Assembly: GCF_001679785.1 (NCBI RefSeq)
Contig: NZ_CP016287.1
Location: 620,001-684,000, forward strand
Origin: Rhizobium leguminosarum
Lineage (GTDB): Bacteria > Pseudomonadota > Alphaproteobacteria > Rhizobiales > Rhizobiaceae
Length of the DNA: 64,000 bases
Reading direction: 5' to 3'
A program made the position numbers and the translations under genes. This document shows, in pieces, positions 55,300 to 63,388 of the stretch (within the stretch, counting starts at the first letter, position 1; every line of letters starts with the position of its first letter). The notes beneath the pieces are model-generated. The model was not told the origin of the DNA, did no database searches, and saw nothing but the letters and a program-made list of their open reading frames with translations.

Positions 55300-58200
55300 T
55301 CATGCCTCCCTTGAGCGAATACGCCAGATCGCATAGGGCAGGACCTCAGGATTGAGACTGATGCTCTGCCATTTGCCGGTCCACTTGAAACGATGCCCGC
55401 CGATCAGATCTTCGGCATCCAGCGTGCCGCCGTCCCCGAGCGACCACTGCCAGAGCGGCAGCTCGACGTCGCTCTGCTGGAAATTGTGGGGGTCGAGGCT
55501 GATGGCGACGAGCAGGACATTGTCGCGGGCACGGCTCGCCTTCTCGAAAAACAGGATATTGTCATTTCGCGCATTCAGCAGCGTCAGCCCGAGATGCGAA
55601 TGCAGCGCGGTGTTTTCGTTCCGGATGCGATTGAGCGTCCTGATTTCGGCGATGATATTGCCCGGCCGGTCGTAGTCCCAGGCGCGGATTTCGTATTTCT
55701 CGCTGTCGGCATATTCCTTGCGCTTGGCATCGGGACGCCCCTCGCAAAGTTCGAAACCGTTATAGACGCCCCACAATCCCGACAGGGTGGCGGCAAGTGC
55801 TGCGCGGATCAGGAAGGCCGGGCGCGGCGCGTTCTGCAGGAAATCCGGATTGATATCATGCGTGTTGACGAAGAAATGCGGGCGGAAGAATTCCTTCGGC
55901 GCCGTCTCCGTCAGCTCCCGCATATATTGCTCGAGCTCCCACTTGGCATTGCGCCAGGTGAAGTAGGTATAGGACTGGGAGAAGCCGATCTTTGCCAGCC
56001 GGTACATGACCTTCGGCTTGGTGAAGGCTTCCGAGAGGAAGACGACATCGGGATGGCGGGCCCTGATATCGCCGATCAGCCATTCCCAGAACGGAAAGGG
56101 CTTGGTGTGCGGATTGTCGACGCGAAACAGCTTGACGCCCTGGTCCACCCAAAGCTGAACGACATCCCTGAGCTCCACCCACAACGAAGGCAGCGCATCT
56201 CTGGTGTAGAAATCGACGTTGACGATGTCCTCGTATTTCTTCGGCGGGTTTTCGGCATATTTGATCGTACCGTCGGGACGCCAGTCGAACCAGCCGGGAT
56301 GCTCCTTCAGCCAGGGGTGATCCGGCGACGCCTGGATTGCGAGGTCGAGAGCAATCTCCAAGCCGTGCCGGCCCGCCTCCTCCACCAGCCGGCGGAAATC
56401 CTCGAACTCGCCGAGCTCGGGGTGGATGGCATCATGGCCGCCCTCCTCCGAGCCGATGGCATAGGGGCTCCCGGGGTCATCTGGCCCGGCTTTCAGGCTG
56501 TTGTTGCGGCCTTTCCGGTTGGTCGAGCCGATCGGATGAATCGGCGGGAAATAGAGCACGTCGAAGCCCATGCCACGGATGGCGGGCAATCTCGGGATGA
56601 CGTCGTCGAAGGTGCCGTGCCGGTCCGGATCGCCGCTCTGCGAGCGCGGAAAGATCTGGTACCAACTGGCAAAGGCGGCCTCCTTGCGTTCGGCATCGAC
56701 GGCGCTTGCCGTCGAGCGAAGCCGAAACGGCCGCCTGTCCGCCTTGTTCATCAATTCCGATGTTCTCGCATCGAGCAGGATCGCCGTGCGCTCGGCATCC
56801 GAGGCGCTTTCGAGACTGCTGACGAGGGCCTTCAATTCGGCGCCGAGCGCGGCACCTGCATGCGTCTCAGCCGAGCGAACCAGGTTCAACCCCTCCTGGA
56901 GTTCGAGCTTCAGGTCCAGCCGGGCATCGTTCTTCTTCGTCAGTTCGTAGCGAAAGATCGCAAACGGGTTCTTCCATGCCTCGACGGCGAATTCATAGCG
57001 TCCGGTGCGTTCCAGCAGGAATTCGGCACGCCAGCGGTCGTTTTCGACCAGTTGCATCTCCGTCTCGTTCCAGTCCGCCGCATCGAGCGGCCGCCAGAGC
57101 AGGACCGCGGCGATCGGGTCGTGGCCATCGGCGAATATATCCGCCTCGACGGTGAGGATATCGCCGACCACCCGTTTGACGGGAAAGCGCCCGTCATCGA
57201 CCCGCGGCATGATGTTTTCGATGGCGAGCCGCGGCGATGCCGTCGCCTGCTCGACGTCGAGGATCGGCTGGGATGTGATCGGCGCCGGCGCCTTGCATTC
57301 GACCACCAGGGTCTCCCCTGCCCGCAACCGCAGAGCCGTACCATCGGCTGCGACTGGAAGAAAACCGGAAGCCGCTTCGCGCAGTGCAGTTACCGGAGCG
57401 GGCGCACTTTTCCGAAGGTCCCTGTTGAGCAGGATGAACCGCACATTCTCGGCGCTGCGCAGGTCTTCCGCCGCCGATTGCAGCAGCGCCGAGACCGGTC
57501 CGTTGGCGTTGCGGATGAGCCGCAGTGATGAGGCTGGCGCATAACTGACTTTGCCGATTTCGGTGTTCGCAAGGCGAATTTCGGAGGAGATATCGAAAGC
57601 GAGATCATGGCGCAGCCCCCGCAAGCCCGTTCCATTCCCATGGGTCGGATCGAGCGGTGTGGCGGCGCCATATTCGAAGCCCATCGGAACCATCAGGCCG
57701 CCGCCCAGCGAGGCGGCAAGGCGCAGCGCCCTTATGGCCCGCCGTTCGAGGATTTCACGGCTCTCGGTTCCGTGCGCGATCCGCCTGGCGAATGGCGGCT
57801 CGGGAAAAGCGACCTGCCAGCCAAGCTGCTTCTGGACGCGGTGTTCTTCGATGAACCATCTCTCGTCAAAATCCCACCAGGCCATCGATGAAAAACATCC
57901 ATCGAAGCCTGTATTCTTGACCGCCTCCCTCACCCCGAAATCAGTGCTGGGCGTCCAGGCGAGGAATTGCGCGTCCGCCTTCTCGCGCACCGCGGAAATC
58001 AGCGATTTGAAAGCCGCCGGCGCAATGCGATCGATCCCGAGCACCCGATAGCCAGAGAGGCCTAGACCGGCCAATTGTTGAAGCCGTTCGGTCCATTCTT
58101 CCAACAGCCGGGATTGAGACTCCGCCTCCATCGCAGTCATCGGTTCCACCGGATCCAATGGTGAGCGTCTCGGGTCGACCGGGCGAAAGCCTGCCTTGGG

Positions 58201-58524
58201 ATCCCGGGCCTTGCCGTCGAGCATCAGGTCCATCATCAGGGCGACGCCGCTCTTGCGGGCGGCCTCTGCCAGGCGTGCCACCCCATCCTCGACTGCGCTT
58301 CCGAGCGACAGTTGAGGATCGAGACGATTCAGATCTTGGAAGGCAAAGATGCTGCGCGCCCCGCCCCGATCGAAGAGCGGTGCGGTCAGCACACGGTCGA
58401 AACCGGTATCCGCAGCATGGTCGAAAACCTCGCGCCACGCATCGATACCCTGAAGAAGGAGTGGATTGACATAATAGATCCGGGGTGGGGTGCTCAACAC
58501 ACCCTGGCTTGGAGAGAATGACAT
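55300..58524 (-). CDS. glgE: Maltose-1-phosphate maltosyltransferase with N-terminal amylase-like extension
   Basis: The 1074-residue protein has residues 420-1074 as canonical GlgE: RFPVKRVVGDILTVEADIFADGHD, YFPPIHPIGSTNRKGRNN, nucleophile D803 in FRVDNPHTKPFPFWEW, acid Glu in LSEAFTKPKVM, and FFVNTHDINP. It extends alpha-1,4 glucan from maltose-1-phosphate. The first 400 or so residues form an additional degenerate amylase-like domain (IYYVNPLLLQGIDAW; FQDLNRLDPQLS; GIDRIAPAAFKSLI), not found in actinobacterial GlgE of about 660-700 residues. ATG 58524 has only a weak ribosome site; TTG 58593 is an alternative. It is first gene of the operon. Confidence 0.93.
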   Translation of the reverse strand: MSFSPSQGVLSTPPRIYYVNPLLLQGIDAWREVFDHAADTGFDRVLTAPLFDRGGARSIFAFQDLNRLDPQLSLGSAVEDGVARLAEAARKSGVALMMDLMLDGKARDPKAGFRPVDPRRSPLDPVEPMTAMEAESQSRLLEEWTERLQQLAGLGLSGYRVLGIDRIAPAAFKSLISAVREKADAQFLAWTPSTDFGVREAVKNTGFDGCFSSMAWWDFDERWFIEEHRVQKQLGWQVAFPEPPFARRIAHGTESREILERRAIRALRLAASLGGGLMVPMGFEYGAATPLDPTHGNGTGLRGLRHDLAFDISSEIRLANTEIGKVSYAPASSLRLIRNANGPVSALLQSAAEDLRSAENVRFILLNRDLRKSAPAPVTALREAASGFLPVAADGTALRLRAGETLVVECKAPAPITSQPILDVEQATASPRLAIENIMPRVDDGRFPVKRVVGDILTVEADIFADGHDPIAAVLLWRPLDAADWNETEMQLVENDRWRAEFLLERTGRYEFAVEAWKNPFAIFRYELTKKNDARLDLKLELQEGLNLVRSAETHAGAALGAELKALVSSLESASDAERTAILLDARTSELMNKADRRPFRLRSTASAVDAERKEAAFASWYQIFPRSQSGDPDRHGTFDDVIPRLPAIRGMGFDVLYFPPIHPIGSTNRKGRNNSLKAGPDDPGSPYAIGSEEGGHDAIHPELGEFEDFRRLVEEAGRHGLEIALDLAIQASPDHPWLKEHPGWFDWRPDGTIKYAENPPKKYEDIVNVDFYTRDALPSLWVELRDVVQLWVDQGVKLFRVDNPHTKPFPFWEWLIGDIRARHPDVVFLSEAFTKPKVMYRLAKIGFSQSYTYFTWRNAKWELEQYMRELTETAPKEFFRPHFFVNTHDINPDFLQNAPRPAFLIRAALAATLSGLWGVYNGFELCEGRPDAKRKEYADSEKYEIRAWDYDRPGNIIAEIRTLNRIRNENTALHSHLGLTLLNARNDNILFFEKASRARDNVLLVAISLDPHNFQQSDVELPLWQWSLGDGGTLDAEDLIGGHRFKWTGKWQSISLNPEVLPYAIWRIRSREA

Positions 58525-58553
58525 CGGCCGCCGCTCGAGTTTGGTTTGAAGGC

Positions 58554-58579
58554 AAACTTCTGTTGCCGGACGTTGTTCC
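58554..58579 (-). promoter_or_regulatory. Possible EcfG-type promoter of the glgE operon
   Basis: On the minus strand GGAAC (58579-58575), 17-bp spacer, GTTT (58557-58554). The -35 is perfect and the -10 partial. Transcription would begin about 20 nt before ATG 58524. The rest of the 335-bp gap to the next gene (58525-58859) shows no convincing gene. Confidence 0.4.
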
Positions 58580-58859
58580 ACCGAAAGTTTCAATTCAGGT
58601 TGCGCCAGACATCGCCGGCCGCACCGGCGAGGACCGATGGAACGCGCTCGATTCGCGCATCAAAAGCCTTGAACTGCGCAGACGGACCTTGAAGGTTCGC
58701 GACATAATTGAATAGTCTTGCGCTTTCTGGGACGATGACCCATTTGGCTGCCGACGGAGGCCCCGCCGCCGCCCCGCAGCGTTCTGAAAGAGCAGGCGCC
58801 TGAACGAGACTTGATGTATCCGAATGAAATCACTGCGATGGCAATAGAGGCGAGCAGAG

Positions 58860-59765
58860 GTGAATCCATCGGTGGAATTGTGTTCATATCCCGAACTCGA
58901 TGATCGAATCGTGATCGTCAGGGCGGGGGACGAAGTTGATGCTGTGTTCGTCCGGACCGAGAGGTTCAATGTGCTGATCGATACGCTCGGAACGCCCGAA
59001 CTCTGCACGGCGGCGCTGGGCCTGCTCGGGGAACAGACGAACACTCGTCCGCTGATCGTCATCAATTCGCACATGGATTGGGATCATTTCTGGGGAAATG
59101 CCGCCATTGCGGGGCGCGCGTCCATTATCGCGCATGCCGCCGCGCTCGACCGCTTACGCGACCCTTCCGCACAGGAGGCCCTGAGGGACAAGGCGAGCCA
59201 GGAGCCGAGGTTTCGGAACGTCAACCTCATCGGTCCCGATATTACGTTCTCCGGCTCGATGACCCTCAACGGCGGCGATCTGACCCTGGAACTCATTCAT
59301 ACGCCGGGGCACACGCCCGACCATATCGCCGTATGGATTCCCGAACTTCGCATCTGCCTGGCCGTCGACGCGGTAGAATACCCCATCCCCGAAGTCTGGA
59401 GCAAAAATGCCGGCGACCTGCGCTTGATCCGTTCCTCGCTCGAGCGGATACGTGACCTCAATGCAAGACTGGTCATCCCGGCGCATGGCCGGACGCACTC
59501 TCCTTCGGCGGTGGATGACAACCTCGCCTATTTCCAAGCCCTGGCCGATCGTGTCGGCAGTTTGAGCGAGAGTCAGCTGGCCGATCCGCTACTCGGCAGT
59601 TCAAGCGGCCTGCGGCTTGAAGACTTCGTCCCCATCCCCGACGGAATGCCTTCCGACGTCGTGGCGTTCTACCGGAACTGCCATGAGACAAACCTTGGCG
59701 CCACGGTTCAGGCCCATATCGAAAAACTGAATTCGCATAAAGAACGTCTGGAGGCCGGAACGTGA
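58860..59765 (+). CDS. Metallo-beta-lactamase-fold hydrolase
   Basis: The 301-residue MBL-fold protein has metal motif HMDWDHFWGNA near residue 71 (H-x-x-x-D-H), second-shell HTPGHTPDHIAVW near 148, CLAVDAVEYP near 171, and PAHGRTH near 208. All Zn ligands of the main motifs are present. Activity (lactonase, glyoxalase II-like, phosphodiesterase) cannot be fixed. The GTG start follows GAGG by 9 nt. Its stop overlaps the next gene start as GTGA, tying it to an APH-family kinase. Confidence 0.85.
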   Translation: MNPSVELCSYPELDDRIVIVRAGDEVDAVFVRTERFNVLIDTLGTPELCTAALGLLGEQTNTRPLIVINSHMDWDHFWGNAAIAGRASIIAHAAALDRLRDPSAQEALRDKASQEPRFRNVNLIGPDITFSGSMTLNGGDLTLELIHTPGHTPDHIAVWIPELRICLAVDAVEYPIPEVWSKNAGDLRLIRSSLERIRDLNARLVIPAHGRTHSPSAVDDNLAYFQALADRVGSLSESQLADPLLGSSSGLRLEDFVPIPDGMPSDVVAFYRNCHETNLGATVQAHIEKLNSHKERLEAGT

Positions 59766-60532
59766 AACTGTTGGAGGGCGGACGAACCGGGCAGATCTGG
59801 CAGGACGGCAATACCGTCATACGGCCTTCCGGCGCATGGACGCCGACGGTGCACCGGTTTTTGCGCCATCTCAGGAGCAGAGGCTTTCTAGGAGCGCCGG
59901 ATCCCATTGAAATTGGCGGAAACCAGGAAGTCATCAGTTATGTCACCGGGCGCGTCTGCGAAGACCTGAGCGACCAATTTGTTGGATCGGAGCGCATGCT
60001 GCTTTCCGCAGCCAGGCTCCTGCGCGAATTTCATTCGGCATCTCAAGGGTTTCTCGAATCGGATCGCGAGGTCCAGATATGGATGTTGTCGCCGCGGGAA
60101 CCGTGCGAGATCATATGCCACGGCGATTATGCGCCCTATAATGTCGCTACGGTAGACCATGAGGCTGTCGGGATCATCGATTTCGATACCGCCCATCCCG
60201 CACCGCGCCTATGGGATCTGGCCTATTCGGTCTACCGCTGGGCGCCGCTTTCCGATCCCACTAATCCGGACGTGACCTTCGGCCTCGACGAACAGTTGCA
60301 TCGCGCGGAAATCTTTTGCACGGCATATGGGGCGACGATGGAAGACCGGCTCCAGCTCCCTGAGATGATCTGCAGTCGGCTGCAGGCGCTCGTCGATTTC
60401 ATGCTGGCAAGTGCGGCCGCCGGAGATGAGACGTTCATGGAGGACGTGGTTGCCCGAGACGCCCGGCTGTATCTCAGCGATATGGACTACGTTCGCAGCA
60501 ATCGGGACCGGCTGCTGAAGGCCTTGTGCTGA
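59762..60532 (+). CDS. Aminoglycoside phosphotransferase (APH)-family kinase
   Basis: The 256-residue small-molecule kinase has catalytic loop HGDYAPYNVATVD near residue 119 and metal-binding IIDFDTAHPAPRLWDLAYSVYRW near 137. The N-lobe is short (GGRTGQIWQDGNTVIRPSGAWTPTVHRFLRHL). APH-family enzymes phosphorylate aminoglycosides, choline, homoserine or sugars, so resistance should not be assumed. The GTG start overlaps the MBL stop by 4 nt, implying the two act on the same compound. It is convergent with corA, 48 bp apart. Confidence 0.85.
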   Translation: MKLLEGGRTGQIWQDGNTVIRPSGAWTPTVHRFLRHLRSRGFLGAPDPIEIGGNQEVISYVTGRVCEDLSDQFVGSERMLLSAARLLREFHSASQGFLESDREVQIWMLSPREPCEIICHGDYAPYNVATVDHEAVGIIDFDTAHPAPRLWDLAYSVYRWAPLSDPTNPDVTFGLDEQLHRAEIFCTAYGATMEDRLQLPEMICSRLQALVDFMLASAAAGDETFMEDVVARDARLYLSDMDYVRSNRDRLLKALC

Positions 60533-60580
60533 CACACCTTCGCCAACCTCAGATATCCCGCCTGCCCCTACATCACATAT

Positions 60581-61624
60581 CTAGAGCCACTTCTTCCGAC
60601 GGAAGAAGGTGAAAAGGCCCAGGCACAAGGTGACGATGACGCCGAGCACGACGAAATAGCCATACTGGAATTTCAGTTCCGGCATTTCGTTGAAATTCAT
60701 CCCGTAGATACCGGCGATTGCGGTGGGAACGGCGAGGATCGCCGCCCAGGCGGCGAGCTTGCGGGCGATCGCCGTCTGCTCCGTCTGGCCAATCATCACG
60801 CTGGCCTCGAAGGCGAAGGCAAGGACCTCGCGCAACGCATCGATATCTTCCTGAACCCGGCGCACGTGATCGGTCACATCGCGAAACAGCGATTGGAGCG
60901 TCGGATCCATGCCGGGAAGATCGATGTGTTCGTACCGCCGACAGACGTCTACGAGCGGCACCACGGCGTTGCGCAGCCGCAGCAGCTTGCGCCGCAACAG
61001 GTAAAGCCGCTCGATGTCGGACTTTTCCAGCTGTTCGCGCAGCACCAGATCCTCGAGCTTCTCGACCTCTTCCTGCACGACCTCGATGACAGGCATGTAG
61101 TTGTCGACGATGAAATCGAGGATGGAATAGAGAATATAATTCTCGCCGTGGGCAAGTGCTGCCGGCGTGGCCTCGCATCGCTGACGCACCGCCAGATAGG
61201 AGGACGAGTCGCCGTGGCGGACGGAAACGACATAACCGCGACCGACGAACAGGTGCGTTTCGCCGAAGACGATTTCGTCATCCTTCATATGGGCGGTCCG
61301 GGCAACGATGAACATCGCGTCGCCGTAAATTTCCAGTTTCGGGCGCTGGTGGGGTTGCGCCGCATCCTCGATCGCCAAGGCATGGAGATTGAACTCGGCC
61401 TGGACCTGATGCAGCAGCACTTCATCCGGCTCGTGCAGGCCGATCCAGACGACGGCATTCTCCCGGCTTCGCCATTCGCCGGCCTCCTCTATCCTGATGT
61501 CGCGAATGCGTTGCCCATGCTGATAAACGGCGGCGGCCACGACGCCGGGCCGTTCATGCGGAGGCGATGTGGAACCCCTGTCTGCCAGCGCGGAAATACC
61601 GTTCAGATCCTTCAGCCGTTCCAA
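60581..61624 (-). CDS. corA: CorA-family magnesium/cobalt transporter
   Basis: The 347-residue protein has an N-terminal cytoplasmic funnel domain (VVWIGLHEPDEVLLHQVQAEFNLHALAIEDA; ILYSILDFIVDNYMPVIEVVQEEVEKLE), a long stalk helix, and two C-terminal transmembrane helices bracketing the selectivity motif YGMNF. It ends with a basic FFRRKKWL. It forms a pentameric Mg2+/Co2+ channel. The open frame starts with TTG 61624, preceded by GAGAGG, and no better ATG is nearby, so the exact start is uncertain. Confidence 0.92.
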   Translation of the reverse strand: MERLKDLNGISALADRGSTSPPHERPGVVAAAVYQHGQRIRDIRIEEAGEWRSRENAVVWIGLHEPDEVLLHQVQAEFNLHALAIEDAAQPHQRPKLEIYGDAMFIVARTAHMKDDEIVFGETHLFVGRGYVVSVRHGDSSSYLAVRQRCEATPAALAHGENYILYSILDFIVDNYMPVIEVVQEEVEKLEDLVLREQLEKSDIERLYLLRRKLLRLRNAVVPLVDVCRRYEHIDLPGMDPTLQSLFRDVTDHVRRVQEDIDALREVLAFAFEASVMIGQTEQTAIARKLAAWAAILAVPTAIAGIYGMNFNEMPELKFQYGYFVVLGVIVTLCLGLFTFFRRKKWL

Positions 61625-61699
61625 ATCCAGCTATCCTCTCCCCATGGCCGCACGGGATCATATATCCGCGGGGCCAATCCATTCGCCGGTCAGGCGCTC

Positions 61700-61905
61700 A
61701 GCCGATCATAATGCTATTTCGTAAAACATGCATCACTGCGTCTGTGCGGGGTCTGACCAGCCGCCTTCATCGTGGCCAGCCGCCGGGCAGCGTCATGTGT
61801 CCGTGGAAATATCGTCCATGCGGTTGCCGCTCGCCGCTGAAACGGGCGGCGACCGGAAACCTCAAGATAAAAAGGCGCCCGGCGATTGCCGGGCGCTTTT
61901 CATTC
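61700..61905 (+). ncRNA. Candidate small RNA in the corA-DUF900 gap
   Basis: The 415-bp gap 61625-62039 has no supportable protein gene. On the plus strand CGGTTGCCGC (61820-61829 region) can pair with GCGGCGACCG about 25 nt on, and the strong terminator hairpin follows within 30 nt. This stem plus terminator layout is typical of bacterial small RNAs. No matching RNA family was recognised and the 5' end is a guess. Confidence 0.25.
61870..61900. terminator. Strong bidirectional intrinsic terminator
   Basis: GCGCCCGGC (61875-61883), loop GATT, GCCGGGCGC (61888-61896) is a perfect 9-bp GC stem flanked by AAAAA on the left and TTTT on the right. It can end the plus-strand candidate RNA, and on the minus strand the DUF900 gene that stops at 62040. 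Confidence 0.8.
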
Positions 61906-61953
61906 ATATCCTCGAGGTCAATTTGACCACAGGTGGAAGTCTGCTTTCCATTT

Positions 61954-61987
61954 GTGCATGTGACCATTTAATAGTCACATTATGCAC
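61954..61987. repeat. AT-rich inverted repeat upstream of the terminator
   Basis: GTGCATGTGAC pairs with GTCACATTATGCAC across a 10-nt AT-rich loop, with a 3-nt bulge. GGTCAA-T-TTGACC (61916-61928 region) is a second small palindrome. They could be regulator sites or leftovers of a mobile element; no gene starts close enough to decide. Confidence 0.4.
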
Positions 61988-62039
61988 ATCTCTTGGTGAT
62001 GCCTGAGGATTAGCCATCACCGCCCTGACCTCCGTCTGG

Positions 62040-63218
62040 TCATTGCGAGCCGACGACACGCCCGGCTAGACGAAACGGACTTGCGACCGCGGCGCCGGCG
62101 GCGTCGAAGACATAGGCGCCAACGTCGCCGGCGGTCGACCGCCTCCCGCTTTCGAATGAGGCAAGTTGCGCTCCGAACTTGGCGAGCGATGCATAGCGGT
62201 CATGCCCCAGCCCGTCGGATGCCTGGATCGACGTGATGTCGATGACCCGAAGCCTTTCCTTCAAGGCTGCCTCCCTGATGACGGGATCATCGATATCGAG
62301 GCGTCCGACTCGCGCCCGCTCTCCCGCTATGAAGCTCGAGGCCACCAGCGCCCGGTCGTCCTTCGAAACAAGAAGAGATATGGGGATCGGCATCCGACCG
62401 ATATCCTTCAGCTGGGACCGGAAAACATCGACGTCGATGTCAGGGGCGGCGAGGATCACCGCCAGTTTGCCGATGACCTCGTCGCGATGCTGTAGTTTCA
62501 GCTGGCGCACCGTTTCCATGACCAGGAATCCGCCCATGCTATGTCCGAAAAGGATGATGCGTTTCACCTTTGCTGAAGCCGAGAGCGACGTGACAAGCGC
62601 GTCGAGGTCACTGCGCGAGGAGAGGGCCGCATCGCGGTCGGCGACATAGCCGGCGACGGCAGCGGCCGAAGGCCACGAAAACAGAACCGGAGAACCCGGA
62701 ATGTTGGCGTCCGCGGCAATCTGCGCGGTGCGAAACAGCGCCTCCTGATAGCTATAGTTATAGCCATGCACGAAGATGCCGACAGTGCCGTCGGACTGCG
62801 TAGAGCGGAGCGCCTCCTCTACGAAGGCGTCCTTTGCAAGCTGCTTGCGCCTGATGACAGCAAATTGGCGTTCGGGATCCGGTCTCGATGTCGGATATGT
62901 GATCGCGGTGTCCTTCCGGCCGGGAGGGACCGAAAACGCATATTGCTCGTAGGTAAGATTGTCAGCCCAGGCGCTCCCGAACCCGCCCCGTATGCTATCG
63001 GGGGTTCTGTTGGTCGCTACGAGCACCTTCACGCTGACCGGGGTCTTTTCGGCATGAGTCGGTTGACTCAGATGAACTGGCTTCAATACGTCCGGCGATG
63101 GTCTCGTCGCACAGCCTGCGAGCATCGCCAGGCCGATCGCGGCAATGATGGCCGGCCCGGTCTTCAGGAGCTCTCGGTGATCTGCCTTCGAGGGCTCCGG
63201 AGAATATCGTTCCGTCAT
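62040..63218 (-). CDS. DUF900 alpha/beta hydrolase, lipoprotein
   Basis: The 392-residue protein has a hydrophobic N-terminal signal with lipobox LAGC (AIGLAMLAGCATR), so it is probably membrane-anchored outside the cytoplasm. The DUF900 esterase-like domain shows ATNRTPDS, VGIFVHGYNYSYQEALFRTAQI, FSWPSAAAVAGYVADRDAA, nucleophile elbow FGHSMGGFLVMETVRQL and AAPDIDVDVF. A catalytic His is expected near GLGHDRYA. The substrate is unknown. ATG 63218 begins the hydrophilic lead before the signal; ATG 63266 is an alternative. Confidence 0.85.
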   Translation of the reverse strand: MTERYSPEPSKADHRELLKTGPAIIAAIGLAMLAGCATRPSPDVLKPVHLSQPTHAEKTPVSVKVLVATNRTPDSIRGGFGSAWADNLTYEQYAFSVPPGRKDTAITYPTSRPDPERQFAVIRRKQLAKDAFVEEALRSTQSDGTVGIFVHGYNYSYQEALFRTAQIAADANIPGSPVLFSWPSAAAVAGYVADRDAALSSRSDLDALVTSLSASAKVKRIILFGHSMGGFLVMETVRQLKLQHRDEVIGKLAVILAAPDIDVDVFRSQLKDIGRMPIPISLLVSKDDRALVASSFIAGERARVGRLDIDDPVIREAALKERLRVIDITSIQASDGLGHDRYASLAKFGAQLASFESGRRSTAGDVGAYVFDAAGAAVASPFRLAGRVVGSQ

Positions 63219-63388
63219 CGATAAATTTCCCGTGGGATCAAGGCTCTCGGGCGCCAATCTCGTCATGCGCCATGTCGTTCTCGTTCACGCGTGGGATGGC
63301 ATCGCCTGCGCCACCCCACACATTTTATCGCGGCCCGTGTTGCAGCGGCCGCCGCGGCGGCCGTGGGCGATGGCCGTCGAAGACTGCG

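Noticed and set aside
58485..58715. Plus-strand 76-codon frame over the glgE start
   Set aside because: It overlaps the glgE 5' end and its promoter, has no domain, and the only candidate ribosome site is too close to the start.
59762..60532. Aminoglycoside resistance gene
   Set aside because: APH-family membership alone does not imply resistance, and there is no mobile context; the coupling to an MBL-fold hydrolase suggests a metabolic role.
61954..61987. CRP-type site (TGTGA...TCACA)
   Set aside because: The half-sites are separated by 11 bp rather than the required 6, and no gene starts just downstream.
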